Assembly (NCBI RefSeq): GCF_000378945.1
Contig: NZ_KB900539.1
Coordinates: forward strand, 3,298,122 to 3,362,121
Reading direction: 5' to 3'
From: Methyloversatilis universalis EHg5
GTDB lineage: Bacteria > Pseudomonadota > Gammaproteobacteria > Burkholderiales > Rhodocyclaceae
Length of the DNA: 64,000 nt
The position numbers and the translations under genes are program-made. Shown here piece by piece: positions 42,160 through 51,247 of the stretch. How positions within the stretch are numbered: position 1 is the first letter of the stretch; every line of letters starts with the position of its first letter. The notes under the pieces are model-generated. The model saw only the letters and a list, made by a program, of their open reading frames with translations, ran no database searches and was not told the DNA's origin.

Positions 42160-43959
42160 ATGTCCGCTCGAAAAACACTTCCACTCTGGATCGCAGCACT
42201 CGCACTGCCCGGCGCAGCGGTCGCCAACGCCGATCTGGCGAAACTGATCAAGGATCCGAAGAACTGGGCCATGCAGGCCGGCAACTTCGAGAACCAGCGC
42301 TACAGCACGCTGAACCAGATCAACAAGTCGAACGTGAAGAACATGAAGGTGGCCTGGACCTTCTCGACCGGCGTGCTGCGCGGTCACGAGGGCGGCCCGC
42401 TGGTGATCGGCGGCATGCTGTTCGTGCATACGCCCTTCCCCAACAAGGTGTTCGCGATCGATCTCGAAACCCAGAAGATCAAGTGGAAGTACGAACCGAA
42501 GCAGGATCCGACCGTGATTCCGGTCATGTGCTGCGACACGGTGAACCGCGGCCTGGCTTACGCCGAAGGCAAGATCCTGCTGCAGCAGGCGGATACGGTG
42601 CTGGTCGCGCTGGACGCCAAGACCGGCAAGAAGCTGTGGGACGTGAAGAACGGCGACCCGAAGATCGGTGAAACCAACACCCAGGCGCCGCACGTGTTCA
42701 AGGACAAGGTGATCACCGGCATTTCCGGCGGCGAATTCGGCGTGCGCGGCCGCGTGACCGCCTATGACCTGAACACCGGCAAGATGGTGTGGAAGGGCTA
42801 CTCGACCGGCCCCGACGCCGAAATGCTGATGGATCCGGACAAGACCATGACCTGGACCAACGGCAAGATGGCGCCGGTGGGCAAGGATTCGTCACTCAAG
42901 TCCTGGCAGGGCGACCAGTGGAAGATCGGCGGCGGCTCGACCTGGGGCTGGTATTCCTACGACCCGCAGGAAAACCTGATGTATTACGGTTCGGGCAACC
43001 CCTCGACCTGGAACCCGTCGCAGCGTCCGGGCGACAACAAGTGGTCCATGACCCTGTGGGCACGTGATGTCGACAACGGCAAGGTCCGCTGGGTCTACCA
43101 GATGACCCCGCACGACGAGTGGGATTTCGACGGGGTGAATGAAATCATCCTTGCCGACGTCGACGTGAAGGGCAAGAAACGCAAGGTGGCGGTGCATTTC
43201 GACCGTAACGGCTTCGCCTACACGCTGGATCGCGTGACCGGCGAACTGCTGGTGGCCGAGAAATTCGACCCCAAGGTGAACTGGGCAACCCATGTCGACA
43301 TGAACACCGGCCGTCCGCAGGTCGTGGCCAAGTATTCGACTCGCCAGAACGGCGAGGACGTGAATACGAAGGGCATCTGCCCGGCCGCACTCGGGTCCAA
43401 GGATCAGCAACCGGCCTCGTTCAACCCGAAAAATGGCCTGTTCTACGTGCCGACCAACCATGTCTGCATGGACTACGAGCCGTTCCGCGTCGAATACACC
43501 GCTGGCCAGCCGTACGTCGGCGCAACCCTGTCGATGTTCCCGGCCCCGGGCAGCCACGGCGGCATGGGCAACTTCATCACCTGGGACGCAGGCAAGGGCA
43601 AGATCGTCCAGTCCAAGCCGGAGAAGTTCTCGGTGTGGTCGGGATCACTGGTCACTGCCGGGGGCATCGCCTGCTACGGCACGCTTGAGGGCTACCTCAA
43701 GTGCGTGGACGCCGACGACATCAACAAGGAACTGTTCAAGTTCAAGACCCCATCCGGCATCATCGGCAACGTAACTACCTGGGAATTCAAGGGCAAGCAG
43801 TACATCGGCCTGCTGTCGGGCATCGGAGGCTGGGCCGGCATCGGTCTGGCGGCCGGGCTTGAGAAGTCCACCGACGGCCTGGGTGCGGTGGGTGGTTACG
43901 CCGAACTGGCCAACTACACCGAACTGGGTGGCGTGATGACGGTGTTCGCCTTGCCCTGA
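42160..43959 (+). CDS. xoxF: XoxF-type PQQ methanol dehydrogenase (copy 1)
   Basis: 599 residues, periplasmic, signal peptide cut near AVA-NAD. An eight-bladed PQQ propeller: the vicinal disulfide Cys124-Cys125 (MCCDTVNRG) and tryptophan-docking repeats such as [20 protein letters not shown]. The active site [11 protein letters not shown] has catalytic Asp322 and an extra Asp324; this second aspartate marks lanthanide-dependent XoxF enzymes and is absent in calcium MxaF. Oxidises methanol to formaldehyde or formate and passes electrons to a cytochrome c (xoxG, not in the window). Followed by a strong terminator. Very similar to copy 2 but with more GC-ending codons. Confidence 0.92.
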   Translation: MSARKTLPLWIAALALPGAAVANADLAKLIKDPKNWAMQAGNFENQRYSTLNQINKSNVKNMKVAWTFSTGVLRGHEGGPLVIGGMLFVHTPFPNKVFAIDLETQKIKWKYEPKQDPTVIPVMCCDTVNRGLAYAEGKILLQQADTVLVALDAKTGKKLWDVKNGDPKIGETNTQAPHVFKDKVITGISGGEFGVRGRVTAYDLNTGKMVWKGYSTGPDAEMLMDPDKTMTWTNGKMAPVGKDSSLKSWQGDQWKIGGGSTWGWYSYDPQENLMYYGSGNPSTWNPSQRPGDNKWSMTLWARDVDNGKVRWVYQMTPHDEWDFDGVNEIILADVDVKGKKRKVAVHFDRNGFAYTLDRVTGELLVAEKFDPKVNWATHVDMNTGRPQVVAKYSTRQNGEDVNTKGICPAALGSKDQQPASFNPKNGLFYVPTNHVCMDYEPFRVEYTAGQPYVGATLSMFPAPGSHGGMGNFITWDAGKGKIVQSKPEKFSVWSGSLVTAGGIACYGTLEGYLKCVDADDINKELFKFKTPSGIIGNVTTWEFKGKQYIGLLSGIGGWAGIGLAAGLEKSTDGLGAVGGYAELANYTELGGVMTVFALP

Positions 43960-44009
43960 GCGACCGTTTCACCCCGCAGGACACCTGCCCCGGCACACGG
44001 GGCAGGATG

Positions 44010-44044
44010 ACGGCGCCCGGTATCTTCCGGAGCGCCGTTTTTTT
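44010..44044 (+). terminator. Rho-independent terminator after xoxF1
   Basis: Stem ACGGCGC (44010-44016) with GCGCCGT (44032-44038), extended inside by CCGG/CCGG, followed by a run of seven T. Separates xoxF1 from xoxF2 transcription. Confidence 0.9.
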
Positions 44045-44413
44045 CGTCCGGACTGCCTCATTTTTAGGCAAAACCAAGTGTTCCGTTCCGGAACGCTGGG
44101 GCGGTACACCCTGCCCGGCAGCGCGTTGCGCGCTGCAACATCTGGCGATTTCATCCATGTTGCAGCGCGCCACTAACGGCCCCTTCAACCGCCTCAAACG
44201 CAATAAAGATAGCCAGAGAGCGAAAAATCAAAAACACGTCAAGTTTAAAATTTTAAGAAGATGAAGGGAAAACTTCCCGCTGTTCAAAAATCGTGTGCTA
44301 TATCTTCATTACCTCGACGCCCGGGGGCACTTATGGGCGTTGTAGGGCAACAGCGGCCGGAGCCTTCGACATGGGGTGTCCGGTCACATTTTGGTAGCAA
44401 TGAGGAGGAGCCT
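44045..44413 (+). promoter_or_regulatory. xoxF2 upstream region, AT-rich
   Basis: About 370 bp, distinctly AT-rich around 44200-44310, with A-tracts (GCGAAAAATCAAAAAC) and a TATATC near 44298 that may be a -10 element. No supported gene. An inverted repeat at 44128-44170 lies upstream. GAGGAGGAG precedes the ATG. The length and composition suggest strong, regulated expression of xoxF2. Confidence 0.55.
44128..44170. promoter_or_regulatory. Perfect 14-bp inverted repeat upstream of xoxF2
   Basis: GCGCGCTGCAACAT (44128-44141) and its exact reverse complement (44157-44170), 15 nt apart. Too far upstream and without T-run to be a terminator for xoxF1; the spacing suits a dimeric regulator or an RNA hairpin. 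It matches no motif I can name. Confidence 0.6.
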
Positions 44414-46216
44414 ATGTCTAGCAAGATGAAACAACTGCCCCTGTGGGTCGCCGCACTGGCCATCCCGGGCACCGCTCTGGCCAATGCCGACGTCGCCAAG
44501 CTGATCAAAGACCCGAAAAATTGGGCAATGCAAGCCGGTAACTTCGAAAACCAGCGCTACAGCAACCTGAACCAGATCAACAAGAGCAACGTCAAGAGCC
44601 TCAAGGTGGCCTGGACCTTCTCGACCGGCGTGCTGCGCGGTCACGAAGGCGGCCCGCTGGTCGTCGGTGACACCCTGTTCGTGCACTCCCCCTTCCCCAA
44701 CAAGGTTTTCGCGATCGATCTCGAAACCCAGAAGATCAAGTGGAAGTACGAGCCGAAGCAGGATCCGTCCGTGATCCCGGTGATGTGCTGCGACACGGTG
44801 AACCGTGGTCTGGCCTACGCCGAAGGCAAGGTGTTCCTGCAACAGGCTGACACCGTGCTGGTCGCGCTCGACGCCAAGTCCGGCAAGAAGCTGTGGGACG
44901 TCAAGAACGGCGACCCGAAGGTTGGCGGCACCAACACGAACGCCCCGCACGTGTTCAAGGATAAGGTTATCACCGGTATTTCCGGCGGTGAATTCGGTAT
45001 CCGCGGCTACGTCGCTGCCTACGACATCAACACCGGCAAGCAGGTGTGGAAGGGCTACTCGACTGGCCCCGACGCCGAAATGCTGATGGATCCGGAAAAG
45101 ACCGTCACCTGGACGAACGGCAAGCTGGCTCCGGTCGGCAAGGATTCCTCGCTGAAGACCTGGCAAGGCGACCAGTGGAAGATCGGCGGCGGCACGACCT
45201 GGGGCTGGTACTCGTACGACCCGCAGGAAAACCTGATGTACTACGGTTCGGGCAACCCCTCGACCTGGAACCCGTCGCAGCGTCCGGGCGACAACAAGTG
45301 GTCCATGACCCTGTGGGCACGTGATGTCGACAGCGGCAAGGTGCGCTGGGTCTACCAGATGACCCCGCACGACGAGTGGGACTTCGACGGCATCAACGAA
45401 GTGATCCTGGCTGACGTCGACGTCAAGGGCAAGAAGCGCAAGGTCGCGGTTCACTTTGACCGCAACGGCTTCGGCTACACGCTGGACCGCGTGACCGGCG
45501 AACTGCTGGTGGCTGAAAAGTACGATCCGAAGGTGAACTGGGCGACCCACGTCGACATGAACACCGGTCGTCCGCAGGTCGTGGCCAAGTACTCGACCCG
45601 CCAGAACGGTGAAGACGTGAACAGCAAGGGCATCTGCCCGGCCGCTCTGGGTTCGAAGGACCAGCAGCCGGCAGCGTTCAACGCCAAGAACGGTCTGTTC
45701 TACGTGCCGACCAACCACGTCTGCATGGACTACGAGCCGTTCCGCGTCGAATACACCGCTGGTCAGCCGTACGTCGGCGCAACCCTGTCGATGTTCCCGG
45801 CCCCGGGCAGCCACGGCGGCATGGGCAACTTCATCACCTGGGACGCAGGCAAGGGCAAGATCGTCCAGTCCAAGCCGGAGAAGTTCTCGGTGTGGTCGGG
45901 CGCTCTGGTCACCGCCGGTGGCATCGCCTGCTACGGCACGCTCGAGGGTTACCTCAAGTGCGTCGATGCTGACGACATCAACAAGGAACTGTTCAAGTTC
46001 AAGACCCCGTCCGGCATCATCGGCAACGTGAACACCTGGGAACACAAGGGCAAGCAGTACATCGGCGTGCTGTCGGGTATTGGTGGCTGGGCCGGTATCG
46101 GTCTGGCAGCCGGTCTCGAAAAGCCGACCGACGGTCTGGGTGCCGTGGGTGGTTACGCCGAGCTGGCCAACTACACCGAACTCGGTGGCGTGATGACGGT
46201 GTTCGCACTGCCGTAA
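44414..46216 (+). CDS. xoxF: XoxF-type PQQ methanol dehydrogenase (copy 2)
   Basis: 600 residues from the ATG at 44414 (GAGGAGGAG ribosome site; the frame is open 50 codons further upstream but unlike the family). Signal peptide cut near ALA-NAD. Vicinal disulfide Cys125-Cys126 and active site [11 protein letters not shown] with Asp323 and the lanthanide-type Asp325. It differs from copy 1 by scattered conservative changes. Codons are enriched in GGT, GCT and GTC types relative to copy 1, as in highly expressed genes. Own upstream region and own terminator, so it is likely the main, separately regulated enzyme. Confidence 0.92.
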   Translation: MSSKMKQLPLWVAALAIPGTALANADVAKLIKDPKNWAMQAGNFENQRYSNLNQINKSNVKSLKVAWTFSTGVLRGHEGGPLVVGDTLFVHSPFPNKVFAIDLETQKIKWKYEPKQDPSVIPVMCCDTVNRGLAYAEGKVFLQQADTVLVALDAKSGKKLWDVKNGDPKVGGTNTNAPHVFKDKVITGISGGEFGIRGYVAAYDINTGKQVWKGYSTGPDAEMLMDPEKTVTWTNGKLAPVGKDSSLKTWQGDQWKIGGGTTWGWYSYDPQENLMYYGSGNPSTWNPSQRPGDNKWSMTLWARDVDSGKVRWVYQMTPHDEWDFDGINEVILADVDVKGKKRKVAVHFDRNGFGYTLDRVTGELLVAEKYDPKVNWATHVDMNTGRPQVVAKYSTRQNGEDVNSKGICPAALGSKDQQPAAFNAKNGLFYVPTNHVCMDYEPFRVEYTAGQPYVGATLSMFPAPGSHGGMGNFITWDAGKGKIVQSKPEKFSVWSGALVTAGGIACYGTLEGYLKCVDADDINKELFKFKTPSGIIGNVNTWEHKGKQYIGVLSGIGGWAGIGLAAGLEKPTDGLGAVGGYAELANYTELGGVMTVFALP

Positions 46217-46232
46217 TCGGCGGTCGGACAAG

Positions 46233-46253
46233 AAGGGCGCTAGAAGCGCCCTT
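46233..46253 (+). terminator. Hairpin after xoxF2
   Basis: AAGGGCGCT (46233-46241) pairs with AGCGCCCTT (46245-46253) across a 3-nt loop. Only short T content follows; it may stabilise the xoxF2 mRNA 3' end or assist the next terminator. Confidence 0.6.
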
Positions 46254-46267
46254 CCGCAGCACACTGA

Positions 46268-46303
46268 ACGGGCACTTCGCGGTAACGCAGGTGCCCGTTT
46301 TTT
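46268..46303 (+). terminator. Rho-independent terminator between xoxF2 and xoxJ
   Basis: ACGGGCAC (46268-46275) pairs with GTGCCCGT (46291-46298), followed by six T. xoxJ therefore probably depends on partial readthrough or its own promoter. Confidence 0.88.
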
Positions 46304-46456
46304 CATCCTCCAGCACACCTCGGGAAAGCGACACTTTCGCGATTTTCTCAAAACAAAATCACTGTTCCCGGTGTCAGCCTGTCGGCTCGGGATGCAGCCT
46401 GCGCGCGCTTCCCGCTACAACAACACGAGCCCTGCCACCGGAGGAGAAACCCCAAG

Positions 46457-47332
46457 ATGAAGCTTCGACTGTCCGCTGCCGTACTCGGCCTCGCCGCCAC
46501 CTTCGGCCTGCCGTCGGCCCACGCCCAGGAAAGCGTGACCGGCGACGACAAGGTACTGCGCGTCTGCGCCGACCCGAACAACATGCCGCTCTCGAACGAA
46601 AAGGGCGAAGGCTACGAAAACAAGATCGCCGAACTGCTGGCCAAGGATCTCGGCTACAAGCTGGAGTACGCTTTCTTTCCGCACCGCATGGGCTTCGTGC
46701 GGATGACGCTGAAGGCCAAGCACCCGGAAATTCCAGGCAAGTTCCGCTGTGATCTCATCGTCGGCGTACCGGTGGGTTTCGACCTCGGCGCGACGATCAA
46801 GCCCTACTACCGCTCCACTTATGCGATGGTGTTCAGACAGGGCCGCGGCTTCGACAGCGTGAAAACCCCGGACGACCTGCTCAAGCTGCCGCCGGAAAAG
46901 CTGTCCAAGATCCGCTTCGGCGTGTTCCAGCAAACACCCCCGGTCGACTGGCTGCTGCGCAACAAGCTGTTCGACCAGGCCATTTCCTATCAGCGCCAGT
47001 CCGGCGACCCGGGCGCCTATCCGGGCGAAATCGTCGAGAAGGATCTGGTCGGCGACAAGCTGGACATCGCGATGGCCTGGGGGCCGATCGCCGGTTACTT
47101 CAGCAAGAACTCGGGCGCCCGGGATCTGGTGACCGTCGCCTTCCCGCCGGAGAACGAGATCAAGTTTGACTACGCGATCACGATGGCGGTCCGCTTCGGC
47201 GAAAAGGACTGGAAGAACAAGATCGACGAAACCGTGCAGCGCAATCTGCCGGCGATCGAAGGCATCCTGAAGTCCTACGGCGTACCGCTGGTCAGCGAAG
47301 CACAGGCCAGTCACACCGCTGCCGACCGCTGA
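46457..47332 (+). CDS. xoxJ: XoxJ, periplasmic binding-fold partner of XoxF
   Basis: 291 residues, signal peptide 1-23 (ending AHA-Q). A type 2 periplasmic binding-protein fold of the MxaJ/XoxJ family: VLRVCADPNNMPLSNEKGEGYENKIAEL at the N-terminus, YAFFPHRMGFVRMTLK, CDLIVGVPVGFDLG, and the C-terminal DIAMAWGPIAGYF. MxaJ/XoxJ proteins are thought to help activate or dock the dehydrogenase. A GGAGGAG site lies 8 nt before the ATG. The next gene follows after 10 nt. Confidence 0.9.
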   Translation: MKLRLSAAVLGLAATFGLPSAHAQESVTGDDKVLRVCADPNNMPLSNEKGEGYENKIAELLAKDLGYKLEYAFFPHRMGFVRMTLKAKHPEIPGKFRCDLIVGVPVGFDLGATIKPYYRSTYAMVFRQGRGFDSVKTPDDLLKLPPEKLSKIRFGVFQQTPPVDWLLRNKLFDQAISYQRQSGDPGAYPGEIVEKDLVGDKLDIAMAWGPIAGYFSKNSGARDLVTVAFPPENEIKFDYAITMAVRFGEKDWKNKIDETVQRNLPAIEGILKSYGVPLVSEAQASHTAADR

Positions 47333-47342
47333 ATCACCGGCC

Positions 47343-48386
47343 ATGCGCAAAGCCCAGCCCCTGCTCTGCGCCACGCTTGCCTGTGTGCTGCCGCTGCCGG
47401 CCAGCGCGCTGGGCGAGCGTGACATCGCCGCGCTGATCAGCCTGCGACCGAGCGTGCTCAAGGTCGAGGCCTCGGACGCGCGCGGTAATGTCGGCGTCGG
47501 CACCGGCGTGGCGGTGGCGCCCGGCGTCATCGCAACGGCCTGTCATGTGACCGCCCACGCCACCACGTTGCGAGTGGTGTCCAATGGCGAACGCATGCAG
47601 GTGAGCGGCCAGCGTGCCGAGGTCACCCGCGACCTGTGTCTGCTGGACGTGCCCGGTGCGTCGCAGGTACCGCCGGTGCCCCTGCGCGACACCCCGCTCA
47701 GGCCGGGCGAGGAGCTGGTGGCGCTGGGCTACATCCTGGGTGCGGCACCGCGGGTGAGCAACGGCACCGTGCTGCGGCTGCACGATCACGATGGTGGCAA
47801 GGTGATCCAGAGCACCACGCCCTTCACCTCGGGCGCCAGCGGCGGCGGCATGTTCGACCGCGACGGCCGCCTGGTAGGGCTGATGACATTCAAGTTCAGG
47901 GCCGGCAACGACAACCAGTTTTCAGTGCCGTCCGCCTGGATCGCCGAGGCGCTCCGGCTGCCGCCGGGCCCGGAGGTCGCGCCGCTTGCCGGCCGCGCCT
48001 TCTGGGACGCGCCGGAAGCCGGTCTGCCGCCCTTCCTGCAGACGTTGCGCATGGAAGCCGAAGGTCGCTGGCCAGATCTGGAAGCGCTGGCCCGGCGGTG
48101 GATTGCCGGCGAACCGGCCAGTGCCTCCGCCTGGCATGCGCTCGGCCGCGCCCAGGCTGGCAGCGGTCGCGGCAGCGAGGCGCTGGAGTCATTCGCGCGC
48201 GCGGACGCGCTCGAACACGACAATCCGGTCTTTCTGAGCGACCTCGCGCTGGCACACTACAGGCAGCACGATGATCAGGCTTACGCCCGCACCCGGGCAG
48301 AACTCGAACGCATCGCACCGTCCGCGCTGCCCACGCTGGATGCACGCGCCGGTGCCTGCAAACCCGATATTCCCCAACCCTGCTGA
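47343..48386 (+). CDS. Secreted trypsin-like serine protease with TPR tail
   Basis: 347 residues. Signal peptide 1-22 (ending ASA-L). A trypsin-like fold at about 25-205 with a full catalytic triad: His68 (ATACHV), Asp97 or Asp102 (TRDLCLLDV) and Ser166 (TSGASGGGM). Residues 230-330 form TPR-like helices (AWHALGRAQAG, ALAHYRQHDD). It begins 10 nt after xoxJ, so probably one transcript. The family includes periplasmic DegP-like proteases without PDZ domains. A role in XoxF processing or quality control is only inferred from position. Confidence 0.75.
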   Translation: MRKAQPLLCATLACVLPLPASALGERDIAALISLRPSVLKVEASDARGNVGVGTGVAVAPGVIATACHVTAHATTLRVVSNGERMQVSGQRAEVTRDLCLLDVPGASQVPPVPLRDTPLRPGEELVALGYILGAAPRVSNGTVLRLHDHDGGKVIQSTTPFTSGASGGGMFDRDGRLVGLMTFKFRAGNDNQFSVPSAWIAEALRLPPGPEVAPLAGRAFWDAPEAGLPPFLQTLRMEAEGRWPDLEALARRWIAGEPASASAWHALGRAQAGSGRGSEALESFARADALEHDNPVFLSDLALAHYRQHDDQAYARTRAELERIAPSALPTLDARAGACKPDIPQPC

Positions 48387-48429
48387 ATTCACCAACGGGC
48401 ACAGACCCGGCACCACGAGAGGAGTCGTC

Positions 48430-49110
48430 ATGAAGTTCCGCAACACCCTGCCCGCCCTGCTGTGCGCCCTGCTGGTCCACGCCGGTATGGCCCGGGCCGA
48501 ACCGAGCCAGGAAATCACCGAAGCCGAAAAGCAGCTGTTCATGAACGATCAGCTGTCCGGCCTGAAGGCGCCAACCACGCTGAGCTATTCGTTCAAGCGC
48601 AGCGGCAGCCAGGAGGCCGCTTTTCAGGACACGGTGGAAGTGCGCATCAGCGAGGACAAGGGTGCTCGCAAGGTGAGCACCAGCTGCCTGAGCGGCGCTC
48701 GCAAGACCGAAATTCCGGAGATCGACTCGGCCCAGAGCAATCCGGCGCTGATGTGTTTCCTGGAGCGCGACATCCGCGAAATGGAGCGGCTGACCGGCGG
48801 CAAATCCAACTACTTCCGCAAGCGCATCCGTCTGGCGCTGTCCGAAGGCCCGAAGGGCACACCGGTCAAGGTGAGCTTCAACGGCAAGATGGTGGACGCG
48901 AAGGAATACCGGATCACGCCTTACACGAACGATCCGAACAAGCAGAAGTTCTCAAAGTACCTCGGCAAGACCTATCTGTTCGTACTGTCGGACGCGCTGC
49001 CCGGCGGGCTGTACCGGGTCGACACCGTCGTGCCCGACGGCGGCAAGGACGGCAAGTCCGCGCTGATCGACGAGGACATGGTGCTGGCCGGCGTTTCGGC
49101 AAAGAACTGA
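48430..49110 (+). CDS. Periplasmic protein of unknown function
   Basis: 226 residues from the ATG at 48430 with AGAGGAG upstream. Signal peptide MKFRNTLPALLCALLVHAGMARA. The mature protein is beta-rich with PTTLSYSFKRSG, an isolated CLSG and CFLERDIREME, and an acidic C-terminus. I do not recognise the family. Third in line after xoxJ with a 43-nt gap. Confidence 0.65.
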   Translation: MKFRNTLPALLCALLVHAGMARAEPSQEITEAEKQLFMNDQLSGLKAPTTLSYSFKRSGSQEAAFQDTVEVRISEDKGARKVSTSCLSGARKTEIPEIDSAQSNPALMCFLERDIREMERLTGGKSNYFRKRIRLALSEGPKGTPVKVSFNGKMVDAKEYRITPYTNDPNKQKFSKYLGKTYLFVLSDALPGGLYRVDTVVPDGGKDGKSALIDEDMVLAGVSAKN

Positions 49111-49150
49111 GGCCCGACCGGGCCGGCGGTCCGCGGCAACGCGGACCGCT

Positions 49151-51247
49151 TCACTCCCGCTGCAGCACTCCCTCCCGCAGCAAGCCGGCGAACGTGACGG
49201 CCGGCTGCGGGCGGGAATACAGATAGCCCTGCATCAGGCCGCAGTGCCGGCTGCGCAGGAAGTCGCGCTGCGCCACCGTTTCCACGCCTTCCGCCACCAC
49301 GCCCAGTCCGAGCGCGTGAGCCAGCGCGAGTATCGCCTCGACGATGGACGCCCCGCTCGCATCGTCCGGCAGGTCGCGCACGAAGCTGCGATCAATCTTG
49401 AGCAGGTCGATCGGAAACTGCTTCAGCGTGGACAGCGACGAATAGCCGGTGCCGAAATCGTCGATCGACAGCATCAGTCCCAGCGACTTGAGCGCCCCCA
49501 GCGTGGTCATGGCCTGCTCCGGCTCCTGCATGACCGCGCTTTCGGTCAGTTCCACGTGCAGGTAGCGCGACGGCAGGCCGGTGCTTTCCAGCGCATAGGC
49601 AATCGAGGTGAGCAGGGAGTCGGAGCGGAAGTTGTGCGCCGACAGATTCACCGCAACCGGCACCACCGGCAGACCTTCAGCCAGCCAGGCCGCCATCTGG
49701 CGGCAGGCCTCCAGCACCACCCATTCACCGAGCGGCACGATGAGTCCGGTTTCTTCGGCCACCGGAATGAACTGCACCGGCGACACCGTGCCGCGCTGCG
49801 GATGTTCCCAGCGCAGCAGCGCCTCGGCCGACACGATGCGACCGCTGGCGGCGTCCACCTGAGGCTGGTAGTGCAGCACGAACTGCGACTGTTCCACCGC
49901 GCGCACCAGATCCTGCTCCAGCGACAGGCGTTCGACCGCCTGCAGCTGCATCGCTTCGGTGAAGAATTCGTAGGTATTGCGACCACGCTGCTTGGCGGCA
50001 TACATGGCCATGTCGGCATGGCGCAGCAGCGTTTCCGGATCTTCGCCATTGTCCGGAAACACCGCGATGCCGATCGAGGCGGTCACCGCCAGTTCGACAT
50101 GGGCCACCTGCAGCGGCGCACCCAGTTCGGCGCAGATGCGCGCAGCCACCCGGGCCGCATCGTCGACGCGCGCCAGATCGGTCAGCAGCACCGTGAACTC
50201 GTCGCCCCCCAGCCGCGCCACCACCTCTTCCGGCGCCTGGTCTTCGCGCGCCACGATGTCGGCGCTGCGGATGGAACCGACCAGCCGGCTCGCCACTTCG
50301 CGCAGTATCTGGTCGCCCAGCGTGTGGCCGAAGCTGTCGTTGATGCGCTTGAGCCGGTCCAGATCCAGGTACAGCAGCGCACAGCGCGAGCCGGTGCGCT
50401 GCGAACGCGCCAGCGTGTGGTCCAGCATTTCGCGGAACATCTGGCGGTTGGCCAGCCCGGTCAGGCTGTCGTGATAGGCCAGGAAGCGGATGCGACGTTC
50501 CGCCTGCTCGCGCTCGGTCACGTCCTGGGTCACGCCCTCGACACGCACCACGCGGCCGAACTCGTCGCGCTCCGGCACCGCGTGTTCGTGCAGCGACACG
50601 ATGATGCCGTCGCCGCGCTGCACGCGAAAGCTCATCTGATAGGGCTCGCCCGCGCGCGCGTGCTCCATCGCCTCGCGCAGGTGCTGGCGATCCGGACTGA
50701 GCACGCGAGCCAGCAGGCCGAAGGGCACGGTGTGCAGCGCCGCCGGCACCTCGCCCCACAGGTCCAGGCAGATGGCGCTGCGTTCGCAGCGGTCTTCATC
50801 GACATGCCAGACCCAGCCGCCCAGCCGCGCCACCCGCTGCGCCACCGCCAGCCGGCGCTCGGAAGACTGCAGTTCGCTTACCGTCTGCGCCGCACGCAGC
50901 GCGTAACGGATGCGATAGACCAGCAGCGTCCAGTTCAGCGGCTTGGTGACGAAGTCGGTCGCGCCATGTGCATAGGCACTGTCGATGGATGTGGTGTCGT
51001 CCATGCCGGTGAGCATGATGATGGGCAGCGTGCGGCCGTGCGGATGGGCGCGCAGCCGCCGGCACACCTCGAAGCCGTCGATACCGCCCAGGCTCACGTC
51101 CAGCAGCACCAGCGAAAACTCGTGCCGCCCGAAAAGCTCGAGCGCGCTTTCGCCGTCGGCCGCTTCCATCACCTCGAATCCGGAAGCAATCAGGGCTTCG
51201 GCCGCGAGCAGCCTGACCATCACATCATCATCAACCAGCAGTATCAC
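49151..51247 (-). CDS. Response regulator with PAS, GGDEF and EAL domains
   Basis: 698 residues. Receiver domain 1-120 with phospho-acceptor Asp50 and LTGMDD; a PAS domain about 130-255 introduced by [26 protein letters not shown] domain about 260-430 with the motif intact at 347-351 (LGGDEF); EAL domain about 440-690 with EAL at 475-477 and the [10 protein letters not shown] and K-DRSFV segments of active phosphodiesterases. It should make or break c-di-GMP under control of the hybrid kinase encoded just upstream, whose stop it overlaps by 4 nt. Confidence 0.9.
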   Translation of the reverse strand: MILLVDDDVMVRLLAAEALIASGFEVMEAADGESALELFGRHEFSLVLLDVSLGGIDGFEVCRRLRAHPHGRTLPIIMLTGMDDTTSIDSAYAHGATDFVTKPLNWTLLVYRIRYALRAAQTVSELQSSERRLAVAQRVARLGGWVWHVDEDRCERSAICLDLWGEVPAALHTVPFGLLARVLSPDRQHLREAMEHARAGEPYQMSFRVQRGDGIIVSLHEHAVPERDEFGRVVRVEGVTQDVTEREQAERRIRFLAYHDSLTGLANRQMFREMLDHTLARSQRTGSRCALLYLDLDRLKRINDSFGHTLGDQILREVASRLVGSIRSADIVAREDQAPEEVVARLGGDEFTVLLTDLARVDDAARVAARICAELGAPLQVAHVELAVTASIGIAVFPDNGEDPETLLRHADMAMYAAKQRGRNTYEFFTEAMQLQAVERLSLEQDLVRAVEQSQFVLHYQPQVDAASGRIVSAEALLRWEHPQRGTVSPVQFIPVAEETGLIVPLGEWVVLEACRQMAAWLAEGLPVVPVAVNLSAHNFRSDSLLTSIAYALESTGLPSRYLHVELTESAVMQEPEQAMTTLGALKSLGLMLSIDDFGTGYSSLSTLKQFPIDLLKIDRSFVRDLPDDASGASIVEAILALAHALGLGVVAEGVETVAQRDFLRSRHCGLMQGYLYSRPQPAVTFAGLLREGVLQRE

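Noticed and set aside
42160-46216. MxaF or Mdh2 type calcium methanol dehydrogenase
   Set aside because: Both proteins carry the additional aspartate two residues after the catalytic one (DFD), the XoxF feature, and no mxaI small subunit follows.
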